A stretch of DNA of 64,000 bases from Actinomycetes bacterium (GCA_025356335.1 JANXUF010000133.1:1-64000); one strand, 5' to 3'; shown: positions 1-9,342, numbered from the stretch's first letter. The notes: generated by a model from the letters alone, not told the origin. Translations and numbers: made by a program.

Positions 1-264
1 GAGGTCCCATGGTGCCAGACGCCTCAACACCCACTCGGCGGGAGAGACGTCGATTACGACGCGTAGGTCACCGAGGTGGGACATCACGAGCGCAGATTGC
101 ACGATGTGGCGGTTTTACGCAAGTGCAATACTCGTCACGACGACCGCCGACGTCCGAGAACACCGGATATACGGGCGGTATACAACGGTTCGTATCTGGA
201 AGGTCGGCATAGGCCATCTCGCTGGCGTCGGAGAGAACGAACATGAGCTGGCATCTATCTCGAG

Positions 265-459
265 GTGACGGACTTGACTTCGGCAGTCAGCAGATTGCGC
301 GGGTTGCTCTCGGTCGTCGATTTGCCCGACGGCGTGTACGAGCCTTACGTAACGCTCACGCACCCTCGAACGGCGTCGTCCGAAGTTGCTAACGCCGCGT
401 GGGCTGAGCTCAGCGGTTGGAATCTCAACGAGAATGTTCAGATCGAAGTCGTCGACTGA
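265..459 (+). CDS. Small hypothetical protein (64 aa)
   Basis: A GTG-started frame of 64 residues with balanced composition and the ending NENVQIEVVD. I do not recognise the family. It has no signal peptide, membrane segment or cysteines. The first 264 bases of the window and the 166 bases after the stop hold nothing else I can support. Its only support is amino-acid composition unlike the Arg/Ser-rich shadow frames around it, and there is no clear ribosome binding site, so it could be a chance frame. Confidence 0.35.
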   Translation: MTDLTSAVSRLRGLLSVVDLPDGVYEPYVTLTHPRTASSEVANAAWAELSGWNLNENVQIEVVD

Positions 460-625
460 TCGAACAGGATGGCGTCGCCTGGCGCACCGTGCACCGAGTT
501 GCTTCCCCGCAGCCGCGTCGCCGAGCGGCGCACGCCGAGCCGCCCCGATCTGCCGCTCGGTGTTGATTGTTCTTTGCCGACCGTCGCTCTTGCGCTCGAA
601 GCGAATACCGGGCAAAGTTCGTTGC

Positions 626-1073
626 ATGGCCATGTTCGACTGGTACCAGCCAGACCGTCGAAGCGGGCGCAGCGCAGCAGTCGATACGGCCAATCAGACT
701 CGATCGAGGCGACCAAGAGCGTGGTGCGTATTCGCTGTCGCCGCGGCGTTCGTGCTCGCATCGTGCGGCTCCGATTGGGCGCAGGTACAGGCCTATTGGG
801 CGCGGGTACAGGGCGTCCATGCACACGATCGCTCCGACATCATCATCGCCGTGGACTACGGGATCTGTTGGGGGAGGAACGACCCGATGCCAAAGGCGAA
901 AATCGTCGAGTCTGACGCCGATGTCCGTATCACCTCGGTCCTCCCCAGCCTCGCGCGGCGTCTCACTGGCGTGTTTGAGTTTTGAGACCGTCACGCTGGC
1001 GAAGCCCATCGGCGACCGGGTGGTCATCGATGCCAGGACTGGCAAGCGCTTCAACGTTGCCTTCAACGGGTGA
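626..1073 (+). pseudogene. Small lipoprotein gene broken by a frameshift
   Basis: The frame opened by ATG at 626 has a signal sequence ending in a lipobox (FVLASCGS), then a conserved-looking stretch (IIIAVDYGICWG, DPMPKAKIVESDADVRIT), and then runs into a stop at 985. In the next frame, from about 950 to the stop at 1073, the sequence reads ACLSFETVTLAKPIGDR and then VVIDARTGKRF. That is the kind of C-terminus found in small secreted actinobacterial proteins whose motif contains GDR and D-x-x-TG. A single-base-type shift between about 930 and 960 would join the two parts into one protein of about 149 residues. It is either a decayed gene or an assembly error. Function is unknown. Confidence 0.6.
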
Positions 1074-1157
1074 CAACCATTTAGATCTGGTCGGTGCGAC
1101 CCGCAGCGAGCAACGTCACCGGATGTTCGAGCGAGGCCGAACACCACGCCGACTCGT

Positions 1158-1507
1158 TCACGCCCATCTCAGAGTGCGGACCGCGAGCCATGCGCTCGTC
1201 GTCATGAAGATGTCCAACAGGCCGCACAAGTTGAAATTGACCTGGCTCTGCGAGCCGCTCACATGGAATCGAAACAGGAACACCATCTCAAACACGCCGA
1301 CGCCGATCCCCGCCATCGTCAGGGGCAGGTTCCCAGACACAAGCGCGCCGAGCACAAATCTCACAACCACGACCGCGATCAATCCGACGAACAGTGAGTT
1401 GGAAGCGCAACCGGCTCCGGCGCGTGAGTGAGTCTGGATGCGAAGGCAATGACCCCGACCACCGCAAACACGACACCAGGCGAGGCATCTCGGAACTGCC
1501 TGATCAT
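1158..1507 (-). pseudogene. Small membrane protein gene, apparently frameshifted
   Basis: Two minus-strand frames abut near 1380. The upstream part begins at ATG 1507 (MIRQFRDASPG) and has one hydrophobic helix (VVFAVVGVIAFAS). It then ends after a polar loop. The downstream part continues in another frame with helices GLIAVVVVRFVLGALVSG and GIGVGVFEMVFLF plus a third near the C-terminus. Joined, they give a four-helix membrane protein of about 116 residues. No family is recognised. This is one of three broken reading frames within 3 kb. Confidence 0.4.
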
Positions 1508-1675
1508 CGCTGTCCGTTCCGCCTCGGACCCGAGCAGACCCGTGATCACAGCGTGATCACGGAATAGGCACCACAGGGCGATATTGGGCGACACGGGGCG
1601 TCACGGGCGAGACCTGAAAAGATGCACTGAGCAGCACGAACTGACATTGGGCGACATCAGACGACATGGGCGAAC

Positions 1676-1725
1676 GCTCACTCGTAATGAGCAGGTCGTG
1701 GGTTCGATTCCCACTCTGGGCTCCA
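1676..1725 (+). tRNA. 3' fragment of a tRNA-Thr (anticodon CGT), probable attachment-site remnant
   Basis: The bases fold as the 3' two thirds of a tRNA. The anticodon arm is GCTCA-CTCGTAA-TGAGC with anticodon CGT, the variable loop is AGGTC, the T arm is GTGGG-TTCGATT-CCCAC, the acceptor strand is TCTGGGC, and T plus encoded CCA follow. The matching 5' acceptor strand (GCCCAGA) and the D arm are absent: bases 1650-1675 cannot pair. Instead, the 100 bases upstream carry several GGGCGAC-like repeats. Integrases commonly recombine at tRNA 3' ends, so this looks like the duplicated end left by an integrated element. It is not expected to make a functional tRNA. Confidence 0.75.
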
Positions 1726-1965
1726 TGGTGAGCGAGACGAGCGTCGGTCGTCGTCAGCGCGAGCTGCTTGCGATCCGGCCCGGGTTCTCCTACGAGTGCA
1801 CACGGGCCAAAAGCGCTGCGTGATGTAGACGACTGTGCCCCTGCGCCGAGGATGAAGTTGAAGATTTCGGAATCGTCTGAATAACCGGTCATACCTCGAC
1901 CGGTTCACGGGTCGATGATGTAGGACAGAGCGGCACCAGCGCCGCCAAGCGCCACGGAGGTTGCC

Positions 1966-2334
1966 ATGAATTGGAAGCTCGAATTGATCATCATCCCGGT
2001 TACCGATATCGATCGCGCCAAAGCCTTCTATGTCGATCAGGTCGGCTTCAATGCTGATTTCGACCAGACGGTCAGCGAGGAGATCCGCTTCGTGCAACTC
2101 ACTCCGCAGGGGTCCGCCTGCTCGATCGCCTTCGGCAAGGGTCTCACCGATGCCATTCCCGGCTCGGTTCGTGGGATGCAGATCGTCATCGATGATGCCG
2201 ATGCTGCCCACCACGAGCTGTCGGGGCGCGGCGTCGAAGTCAGCGCCGTCGATGATCAACCGTGGGGACGATTCGTCTATTTCGCCGACCCGGATGGCAA
2301 CAAGTGGTCACTCCAGCAACTACCGAAACGCTGA
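1966..2334 (+). CDS. VOC (glyoxalase/bleomycin-resistance fold) family protein
   Basis: A 122-residue protein with one vicinal-oxygen-chelate module. The N-terminal strand is IIIPVTDIDRAKAFYVDQVGF and the closing segment is FVYFADPDGNKWSLQQ, where DPDGN is the usual VOC signature. The start is supported by GGAGG about 8 bases before the ATG at 1966. The substrate cannot be told from sequence; members include glyoxalases, dioxygenases and antibiotic-binding proteins. Bases 1726-1965 upstream and 2335-2602 downstream contain no gene I can support. Confidence 0.85.
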   Translation: MNWKLELIIIPVTDIDRAKAFYVDQVGFNADFDQTVSEEIRFVQLTPQGSACSIAFGKGLTDAIPGSVRGMQIVIDDADAAHHELSGRGVEVSAVDDQPWGRFVYFADPDGNKWSLQQLPKR

Positions 2335-2602
2335 GTCGTCGGCCTCATCGGCAGCGATGGCGTGCCCGTGGCGGTGTGGGGGAATCAGCTCGCCGACGGT
2401 GTAGGGGAGCGCCGTGCTGGCACCGGACGCCGACAACGCTGTCAACCTCGTCAACCTCGTCAGTGTGGCTCCGCCGTTGGCACTCCCGTTCTCGCACCAG
2501 GCCAGTCGATCACGATCGGCCAGGTCTTCGGCGGCACCGAGCACGCATCAACGCCGATCGGCGTTGGTCGAATGCGGACGAACACTCTGTGACCGAGGAC
2601 CG

Positions 2603-3506
2603 TCAGTTCGTCGCGTTCCAATCTCGATCGAGCAGAACGGTAGTGCAGTCGACGGCGACGACGACGCCATCGGTGATCGCCATCGACATGTTCGAACGCA
2701 TGCTGGTGACATTGCCGATCGCCCACACCCCGCTCACGGTCGTTCGTTTCATCGAGTCGACGACGACGTAACCGTTTTCGTCAGTGGTGCATCCGAGGTC
2801 GACGGCGAGCGCGTTGTTCGGAATCGGCAGCTCGCCGGAAGAACAACGCCCCGATGGTGACATCCGTTCCATCGGTCAACTCGATCGATGAAGCGGCCTC
2901 GCCATCCCCGTGACCCTGGCAATCGGCCGCTCCTCGACCCATACGCCGTGGGCTTCGAGGTCAGGACGGACGGCCTCGTCGAGGCCGCTGACGAATGCCG
3001 TGACCCGACTGCTCCAGCCTTTCGACACGCGTGCCATATGCGGCAGGAACATCGGCGCGCCGGTGAGCGCAAGATGCATGTCGCTGTGCTCGAACCCATC
3101 GCAATACGGACATGTGAACACACCCCGTCCCCAGTGGTCGCCGAGGCCTGGAATCGGCGACGGAGTGTCGTTCACCCCGGTTGCGAGGATGACCATGCCA
3201 GCTGTCGAGCTACGTTTGCCGATGCTCGCACGGAAGCCGCCGTCAACGTTCGCCAGCGATGTCACGCGATCATCGGCGAGTTCGATCGTCGGGTACCTCT
3301 CCAACTCGCGTTCCGCCGTCGCGATGATCTCGGCGGGGGATGCCGTACCGGGTGATCAGCCTGTGTACGTGGGAAACCGAGTCGTTCCGCGGGCCGCCGC
3401 TGCCGACGACGAGCACCGACCGGCGCGCTCTGCCGAGGTTGAGGCCGGCGCCGAGCCCGGAGTAGCTGCGGCCGATGATCAACACGTCCCAGTCGACGGA
3501 CATCAC
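2603..3506 (-). pseudogene. Thioredoxin-reductase-like FAD/NAD(P) oxidoreductase, frameshifted
   Basis: Pieces of one flavoprotein lie in order on the minus strand: an FAD-binding start (DVLIIGRSYSGLGAGLNLGR), the redox-active CPYC motif in FTCPYCDGFEHSD, the ATG motif region (VILATGVNDTPSPIPG), and a C-terminal FAD/pyridine segment (VVVDSMKRTTVSGVWAIGNVT). They occupy alternating frames. Apparent shifts lie near 3335 (in a C run on the coding strand), near 2905 (in a G run) and near 2845. Its GTG start at 3506 overlaps the stop of the methyltransferase upstream, so the two formed a coupled operon. Either the gene is dead or the assembly has small indels here. Confidence 0.75.
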
Positions 3507-4423
3507 GTCCCGCCGATCGATCTGGCGATGACGATCTGACAGGACGAAGCGATGAACACGTCGGAGCGATGCAGCACGCTGCGCGGATCGTCCGGGTCGC
3601 TCAGCACGGCGAGCGTTTCGAGATCGTCGAGGTCGAGTAGTTCGCCGAACTGCTCGCGCACCCTGTGGAGATGACCGAGCACGAAGCGGCGGGCGGATTC
3701 CGGGAGCGGGGCTTCGACTCGTTCACGGGCAAGTCGCGATCCGACCACTTCGAATCCGGCCGACGCCAGCATCGCCAGCAGGTCGGTCGACGACACGGAG
3801 TCCGCCAACCCGTTGCGCATCCCGGCGAACCATTCCGCACCTGCACGGTCGAGCCGGTCGGCGAGCCCGGGCCGTCCGAGGTCGGGATCGCCGAGATCGT
3901 CCGGCAGTACGCGCATCGGCTCGGCGATCTCGGCAATGGCGATCAGGCCATCCGAGGCGAGCACGGCGCCGAGGACCCGCAACGCTCCGACCTCGTCGCC
4001 GATGTGGTGTAAGGACATCGAGGCCCAGATCACGTCGGCGCAACCGAAGCCGTCGAAACCACCGGGCAACTCGGCGAGACGGGTACTGACCCGTCCGGAC
4101 AGGCCGTGCTCGTCGACGCGATGTGCCGCCCGCTCGAGCATTGCAGGTGAGCTGTCGACTGCGACCACGTGCGCGTCCGGGAACACCCGCGCCAGCTCGC
4201 AGGAACCGACGCCGGGACCGCTGCCGATGTCGAAGACCCGCTTCACCGCTGATGCATCGGGCCCACGCAACTCGGCGATCCATGCCGCCGTATCGGTCAC
4301 GTAGCCGAGCGTCAGTTCCCCTTGGAGTTCGGTCTGCAGCGCCATCGCCTTCCAGGCCGTTTCGTCGAGATGGAAGTGCCCGTGTCCGTGACGTTCATGT
4401 CCGCCGGTTTCGTGTGTGGTCAT
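3503..4423 (-). CDS. Class I SAM-dependent methyltransferase
   Basis: A 306-residue protein. Residues 64-71 form the SAM-binding motif I (FDIGSGPG), followed by the acidic motif II VVAVDSSPAML and the motif around SMSLHHIGD. The N-terminus has a His-rich stretch at residues 9-18 (HERHGHGHFH), which may bind metal. The start is ATG 4423: a TAGCCT box lies 7 bases upstream, and upstream frames lack coding character. It is divergent from an XRE-cupin regulator across 47 bases and overlaps the start of the broken flavoprotein gene. The substrate is unknown; the flavoprotein partner and His cluster suggest small-molecule or metal(loid) chemistry, as inference only. Confidence 0.85.
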   Translation of the reverse strand: MTTHETGGHERHGHGHFHLDETAWKAMALQTELQGELTLGYVTDTAAWIAELRGPDASAVKRVFDIGSGPGVGSCELARVFPDAHVVAVDSSPAMLERAAHRVDEHGLSGRVSTRLAELPGGFDGFGCADVIWASMSLHHIGDEVGALRVLGAVLASDGLIAIAEIAEPMRVLPDDLGDPDLGRPGLADRLDRAGAEWFAGMRNGLADSVSSTDLLAMLASAGFEVVGSRLARERVEAPLPESARRFVLGHLHRVREQFGELLDLDDLETLAVLSDPDDPRSVLHRSDVFIASSCQIVIARSIGGT

Positions 4424-4430
4424 GCCAGCC

Positions 4431-4436
4431 AGGCTA
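4431..4436 (-). promoter_or_regulatory. -10 box (TAGCCT) of a leaderless methyltransferase transcript
   Basis: TAGCCT on the minus strand sits 7 bases before ATG 4423, the spacing expected when transcription starts at the start codon. No recognisable -35 box. Confidence 0.5.
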
Positions 4437-4457
4437 GGAACGGTTCTCGATTCAGCA

Positions 4458-4463
4458 TAGGCT
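4458..4463 (+). promoter_or_regulatory. -10 box (TAGGCT) of a leaderless XRE-cupin transcript
   Basis: TAGGCT lies 7 bases before ATG 4471. It faces the methyltransferase -10 box only 22 bases away, so one bound regulator could cover both promoters. Confidence 0.5.
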
Positions 4464-4482
4464 CTTGCCAATGAAGCAAGAG
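4462..4482. promoter_or_regulatory. Inverted repeat over the XRE-cupin start codon, probable operator
   Basis: CTCTTGC and GCAAGAG form perfect 7-base arms around a 7-base centre (CAATGAA) that contains the ATG at 4471. The site overlaps the -10 box edge and the predicted transcription start, a position suited to autorepression by the XRE protein it precedes. Confidence 0.5.
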
Positions 4483-5076
4483 ACGGTCGTGAGTGAGACT
4501 CGTATCGAGGACGTTGCGCGGCGTCGGTTGCGCAGCCTGCGCCTGGCGAGAGGCTGGACGCTGGACGATCTCGCCCGGCGGTCGCACATCGGGGCATCGA
4601 CGATCAGCCGCATCGAAACGGGTCACCGCAGGCTGGCGATCGACAACCTCGCGGAGTTGGCGAAGGCACTCGAGACCACCGTCGACGACATCCTCGGTGA
4701 CGACAACGAAGAAGACGTCGTCATCCGTCCGACGCGCCGCAGCGGTTGGAACGGGGCGGTGCAATGGCCGCTCACCAGGCTGCACGATCCGTCGGGGCGG
4801 ACCGTCGCCAAGATGCGCATCCCGGCATCGAAGAAGCGCTCCGACCCGCAGGTACACCCTGGCCGAGATTGGTTCTATGTGCTGCAGGGCACCGCCCGGT
4901 TGGTGCTCGGTGAGCGCGAGTATCTCGTCGAAGCCGGCCAGGCCGCAGAGTTCAACACGATGACACCGCATTGGATCGCCGGCTTCGGCGGCCCGGTCGA
5001 GGTGTTGACGATCTTCGACCGCCACGGTGAGCAGGCTCACCTGCGGCCATTCGGGCCAACGGACACCAAGACGTAG
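4471..5076 (+). CDS. XRE-family transcriptional regulator with C-terminal cupin domain
   Basis: A 201-residue protein. Residues about 17-73 are an XRE helix-turn-helix (LRLARGWTLDDLARRSHIG, then STISRIETGHRR). Residues about 105-190 are a cupin barrel with VHPGRDWFYVLQG, GEREYLV and the late His of PHWIAGF. In this class the cupin senses a small molecule. ATG 4471 is chosen over TTG 4465 because of the leaderless -10 box. It is divergent from the methyltransferase gene, which is its likely target together with itself. Confidence 0.88.
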   Translation: MKQETVVSETRIEDVARRRLRSLRLARGWTLDDLARRSHIGASTISRIETGHRRLAIDNLAELAKALETTVDDILGDDNEEDVVIRPTRRSGWNGAVQWPLTRLHDPSGRTVAKMRIPASKKRSDPQVHPGRDWFYVLQGTARLVLGEREYLVEAGQAAEFNTMTPHWIAGFGGPVEVLTIFDRHGEQAHLRPFGPTDTKT

Positions 5077-5178
5077 CCCTGGCGGCTGATCACCGTTACA
5101 GGGTGCACCGACGCTCGACCGTTCCTACACTCGTTGGCTCAAGTCACCTGATGATATTCGAGAGACCGGTTGTCGAAG

Positions 5179-8100
5179 ATGGCGATGCGTTGCAGGTACT
5201 GCGGAGAGCACCACGACACCGCCGCGCAGGTGCGTGAGTGCTGGCAGCGGCACACTGCCCATGGTCAGGCAGTCGAGGACCGCACGGATGACTTCGAGCC
5301 ACAGTCTGAGCATCCGTTCGACTTCGAAGAGATCGAACGTGCGCCGTCGATGCCCTCCCAGCGTTCTTCGTCGCCACGAAACCGTCCGTCACCGGTTGAC
5401 AACCTCCGGACGTACGCGTCGGCCGACGCGATCGCCGGGCCAGATGAGCTCGGGCGGAACCTCGTCGTCGACGCTGCGAATGCGGTCGTCGCAACGGCCT
5501 GGACTGATGCCAGGCGATATCGGATCGCCTCGCAGATACTGACTGATTCATCCGCCTTCGCCGAACTGCTGGCCACCCTTCGTCAGGCGGCGATCAGCCG
5601 CGAGCGGTTGGTGTTCGAACTCGATGAGCAGTTCGAGCTACCCGCTGTTTCGGAGCGGCGCGAGCCGTACCTGCTGGGGCCGATGTTCTCGTTCGACGTT
5701 GACGAGTTGTCGGCGCTGATCTGGTCGAACAGCGTCGATGCGAGGGTGCCGGATCGGGCGACGTGGTCGTTGATCGGGTTGGCGGCGGCTGCCGGCTGCA
5801 CTGCCGCCGGGCCCGCTGTGAGGGGCGATGTCATCGATCGCAGCGGTGCGCCGCTGTGGCTCGATGGTGGTGCGATCACATCATGGAGGCTCGACGACGA
5901 TGTCGCCGTCGTTCATCGCATTGCTCTCGAACACGGCAGTCCGCGAGCGTTCGGCGACGGCGATTCTGCGGGTGAATTGGCACCCGATCAGCGCGCTGCG
6001 GTGACCCACCCGAGTGGTTCGGCGCGCATCATCGCGCCGGCAGGGTCCGGCAAGACGAGGGTGTTGACCGAGCGCGCCCGCCACCTGCTCGGCGTCTGGC
6101 AACTTCCGCCGGGAGCGGTGAGCCTGGTGGCATTCAACAAGCGTGCACAGCAGGAAATGAGCGAGCGGACCGGCGACCTCGTCGGGTTGCAGGTCCGCAC
6201 GCTCAACGCCATCGCCCTGGCCATCGTCAACGGTTCCCGACCGTTCGCTGCGCAGCCGAAGCGCTTCACGACGATCGACGAGCCGGAGGTCCGCAAGCTC
6301 ATCGGCGAACTCGTGCAGTTTCCCAAGCGACGCAATACCGACCCCGTCGCCCCGTGGATCGAAGCGTTGACGCTGTGCCGCTTGGGGCTCGTCTCGCCGA
6401 TTTCTGTCGAACGCCGATACGGCGGCGACATCGACGGATTCGCGGCGATGTTCCCGTTGTACCGGCAGCGGTGCTACGAGCGCGGAGTGCTCGACTTCGA
6501 CGACCAGATCTACCGTGCGATCGAGGTGCTGCTCGCCGATCCGGCCGCCAGGGCAACGGCGCAGATGGCGTCGCGGATGCTGCTCGTCGACGAGTTCCAG
6601 GACCTGACGCCTGCGCATGTGCTGCTGGTGCGCCTGCTCGCCGGTCCGCAGGGGTCTGTGTTCGCTGTCGGCGACGACGACCAGACGATCTACGGCTACA
6701 ACGGCGCTGATCCTGGCTGGCTGATCGACTTCGCTGACCTCTTCCCAGGCGCAGGGGATCATCCACTCGAGGTCAACTACCGCTGCCCGGGCGGCATCGT
6801 GTCGGCTGCGGACCGCCTACTCCGTCACAACCGCCGCCGTATCGCCAAGACGATCCGCAGTGCCTCCTCGTCGCTCGACGGATGGTCGGCCATCGTCGGC
6901 GACGACACCCTGACGGCGACCCTCGACGCAGTGCTGCAGGCGATCTCCGGCGGTGCCGATCCGCAAGAAATCGCCGTGCTGACGCGCGTCAACTCGCTCC
7001 TTGCGCCGGTCCAGGTCGGGTTGCTCGACGCCGGCGTGGCGGTGGCCGGTGGGGTCGGCAGGGAGTTCCTCAACCGCACGTCGATTTCATCTGCACTGTC
7101 ATGGCTGCGCATTGCCGCCGGTCGGGGGGGCATGAACCGCGACGATGTTGCCGAGGCACTCCGACGTCCATCGAGGCCGTTGCACCCGCGCATCGCCGAA
7201 TGGGTTGCCGAACAGCAGTCAGCCGCAGAACTCCTGCGTCTCGCCGACCGTCTACAGACCGAACGCGATGCACAACGTGTACGCGAGTTCGTCGGCGACC
7301 TCGAACGACTGCGGTCGTCGGCCGCCAGCGGTGCGACGACAGCGGAACTGCTCGTCGAATTGCGCGACCAGGTCGGTCTCGGCGGAGCTGTCGCCACCCT
7401 CGACACGCACCGTACGGGCATGAACCGAGCGTCGCAGAACGACGACCTGACAGCGTTGATCCAGCTTGCGTCGTTGCACCCGGATCCGGCGACGTTCCCC
7501 GGATGGCTCGCTGAACAACTCGACCGACGCACTGCCAGATCAGGCACGGGAGTCACGCTGTCGACGGTTCACCGCGTCAAGGGTCAGGAGTGGCCGCACG
7601 TCGTGATCCACCACGCGGCGGCCGATCAATTCCCCCACCGGCTCGCCGAGGACCACGAGGAAGAACGCAGGCTCTTCCATGTCGCGCTGACCCGGGCATC
7701 GAAGTGGGCGACCATCGTCTCGCCACCCGAGTGCACGCCGTTCCTCGCCGAACTCGTCGAAGAACCGCCCCTCGACACGGCCCCGCCGACGCGCCCGGGA
7801 GGCGCTCCGAACCGTCAGCATGCGGGAAGCGGCGCATCGGACCGACGAAGCGCGCACAGCGCGTCGGGCAGCACCACATCGTCGTACCCGTCGCGCCCGT
7901 CCGCATCGACCTCCGGCGGGTCGTCGTCGAAGCCGGACCGTCCCGGTAGGGGGCTGGTCTTCGCAGGCGTCGGCCTCGTGCTCATCGATCAGGGCAAGGA
8001 ATGGCATATCGAGGCGGTAAGAGACGACGGCGTCGTTGCCAGCCAGGGTGAAGCGACCCGACAGTTCGCCTTCGGCACGTCCGTGACAACTGCCGGCGCG

Positions 8101-8364
8101 CGCAAAGGTGCGTTGACGCCGCCAGGTGAGCTCACCGCGGCGCAGGTCAGAGCCGACGATCTGTTGCGCAAGGTGCGCAAGACACTCGCGGCAGGACGTC
8201 CGGCATACGTCGTGCTCGACGACGCGACGACCGATCTCGTCGCCAGGGCGCTTCCGCGAAACGCCGCTGAGCTGGCAGCGATCCATGGAATCGGCCCGGC
8301 GAAGATCGACAACTACGGATCGGCGATGCTTGCGGCCATCGAAGCAGCGCTCCAGGAGCCGTGA
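5179..8364 (+). CDS. UvrD/Rep-type superfamily I DNA helicase with N-terminal Cys/His knuckle and C-terminal HRDC domain
   Basis: A 1061-residue protein, longer than the 650-750 usual for UvrD. The first 25 residues hold CRYCGEHHDTAAQVRECWQRH-like spacing (C-x2-C then H, C, H), suggesting a zinc knuckle. A non-helicase region follows up to about residue 270. Helicase motifs: Walker A APAGSGKT near residue 285, DEFQD near 470, GDDDQTIYGYNGA, and a late motif around TVHRVKGQEWPHVV. A low-complexity Ser/Gly/Pro linker leads to an HRDC-like domain (LLRKVRKTLAAGRPAYVVLD, then HGIGPAKI). It probably unwinds DNA in repair. ATG 5179 is preferred, but TTG 5170 is possible. Confidence 0.85.
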   Translation: MAMRCRYCGEHHDTAAQVRECWQRHTAHGQAVEDRTDDFEPQSEHPFDFEEIERAPSMPSQRSSSPRNRPSPVDNLRTYASADAIAGPDELGRNLVVDAANAVVATAWTDARRYRIASQILTDSSAFAELLATLRQAAISRERLVFELDEQFELPAVSERREPYLLGPMFSFDVDELSALIWSNSVDARVPDRATWSLIGLAAAAGCTAAGPAVRGDVIDRSGAPLWLDGGAITSWRLDDDVAVVHRIALEHGSPRAFGDGDSAGELAPDQRAAVTHPSGSARIIAPAGSGKTRVLTERARHLLGVWQLPPGAVSLVAFNKRAQQEMSERTGDLVGLQVRTLNAIALAIVNGSRPFAAQPKRFTTIDEPEVRKLIGELVQFPKRRNTDPVAPWIEALTLCRLGLVSPISVERRYGGDIDGFAAMFPLYRQRCYERGVLDFDDQIYRAIEVLLADPAARATAQMASRMLLVDEFQDLTPAHVLLVRLLAGPQGSVFAVGDDDQTIYGYNGADPGWLIDFADLFPGAGDHPLEVNYRCPGGIVSAADRLLRHNRRRIAKTIRSASSSLDGWSAIVGDDTLTATLDAVLQAISGGADPQEIAVLTRVNSLLAPVQVGLLDAGVAVAGGVGREFLNRTSISSALSWLRIAAGRGGMNRDDVAEALRRPSRPLHPRIAEWVAEQQSAAELLRLADRLQTERDAQRVREFVGDLERLRSSAASGATTAELLVELRDQVGLGGAVATLDTHRTGMNRASQNDDLTALIQLASLHPDPATFPGWLAEQLDRRTARSGTGVTLSTVHRVKGQEWPHVVIHHAAADQFPHRLAEDHEEERRLFHVALTRASKWATIVSPPECTPFLAELVEEPPLDTAPPTRPGGAPNRQHAGSGASDRRSAHSASGSTTSSYPSRPSASTSGGSSSKPDRPGRGLVFAGVGLVLIDQGKEWHIEAVRDDGVVASQGEATRQFAFGTSVTTAGARKGALTPPGELTAAQVRADDLLRKVRKTLAAGRPAYVVLDDATTDLVARALPRNAAELAAIHGIGPAKIDNYGSAMLAAIEAALQEP

Positions 8365-8409
8365 ACTCGCGTGTGATCCAAAGTTAGACTCGCTACCGAA
8401 GGACTAGTG

Positions 8410-9282
8410 ATGGCTACCACGATCGAAAAGTTTCAGGAACAGGGCGGCCGGCTGAAGACGGACGACATCGATTTCGAGCGCTTCCGCACGGAGCCGCTCG
8501 ATCCGAAGGTGCTGCGCTGTATCGCCTACATGCACGACATCGAGTACCACACCGTCATGTACACCCGCGAGCTGTTGCTGACGCCTGCGTGGAAGGACCC
8601 GCAGTTCACGTCGTTCCTCACGCTGTGGAACTACGAGGAGTACTGGCACGGCCAGGCACTGGGACGCATTCTGGCGATGCACGACATGCCGGCTCACGAC
8701 GAGCGGCTGAAGGCGATGCGCGTCTACAAGAAGCGCATGCTCACCGTCAGCCCCGTCATCTTCTGGGCGATCGGCCACGGCGTGCGGCAGTTCCCGGCGG
8801 TGCACATGACCTGGGGGGCGATCAACGAGTGGACGGCCAACGCCGCCTACAACCGCCTCGCGCAGATCGCAGACCATCCGGTCCTGACCGAGTTGCTCGG
8901 GCGGATCATGCGCCAGGAGGGCCGCCATGCGGCGTTCTACGGCAACTGGGCCAGGGACCTGCTAGCGGACAGCACACGTGCGCAGAAGGTGACCTCATGG
9001 TTCCTCCGCCATCAGTGGGCCCCCGTCGGCAGCGACGATGTCCCGGAGATCGAAACCGCCTTCGCCTGCGCCTTCCTGTTCGGTGAGGGCGAAGGGATCG
9101 AATTGATCAACCGCGTCGACGAGCGTGTCAAAGCGCTGCCGGGGTTGTCCGGCCTGACCCTCGTCGGTCCGGCAATCCGCGAGCAGACGAAGTTCGTCCT
9201 TGCGCACGAAGGCCCGAACGCCCTCGCCTACGAGCGTCCGCTCGCCGCAGCAGTCGCCGAGGATTTCCACCACACCCACTGA
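8410..9282 (+). CDS. Ferritin-like di-iron protein, acyl-ACP desaturase type
   Basis: A 290-residue helical protein with the two ligand motifs of the di-iron carboxylate family: EEYWH (E-x2-H) near residue 76 and EGRH near 176, plus an earlier Glu in MHDIEYH. The best match by pattern is the soluble acyl-ACP desaturase group, which inserts a double bond using O2 and reduced ferredoxin. The actual substrate is not provable here. The start at 8410 has GAAGGA 6-7 bases upstream; GTG 8407 is an in-frame alternative. The gene stands alone, with a convergent neighbour downstream. Confidence 0.8.
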   Translation: MATTIEKFQEQGGRLKTDDIDFERFRTEPLDPKVLRCIAYMHDIEYHTVMYTRELLLTPAWKDPQFTSFLTLWNYEEYWHGQALGRILAMHDMPAHDERLKAMRVYKKRMLTVSPVIFWAIGHGVRQFPAVHMTWGAINEWTANAAYNRLAQIADHPVLTELLGRIMRQEGRHAAFYGNWARDLLADSTRAQKVTSWFLRHQWAPVGSDDVPEIETAFACAFLFGEGEGIELINRVDERVKALPGLSGLTLVGPAIREQTKFVLAHEGPNALAYERPLAAAVAEDFHHTH

Positions 9283-9342
9283 TCGGTCCCCTCCGACCGA
9301 CGTCCACCCGACGTCTGTGCAGTTGAGCCAGCCTGCGTCGCT

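Noticed and set aside
1557-1892. Minus-strand peptide containing SGNRTHDLLITSE
   Set aside because: This is the well-known false translation of a tRNA 3' half. It helped reveal the tRNA-Thr fragment but is not a gene.
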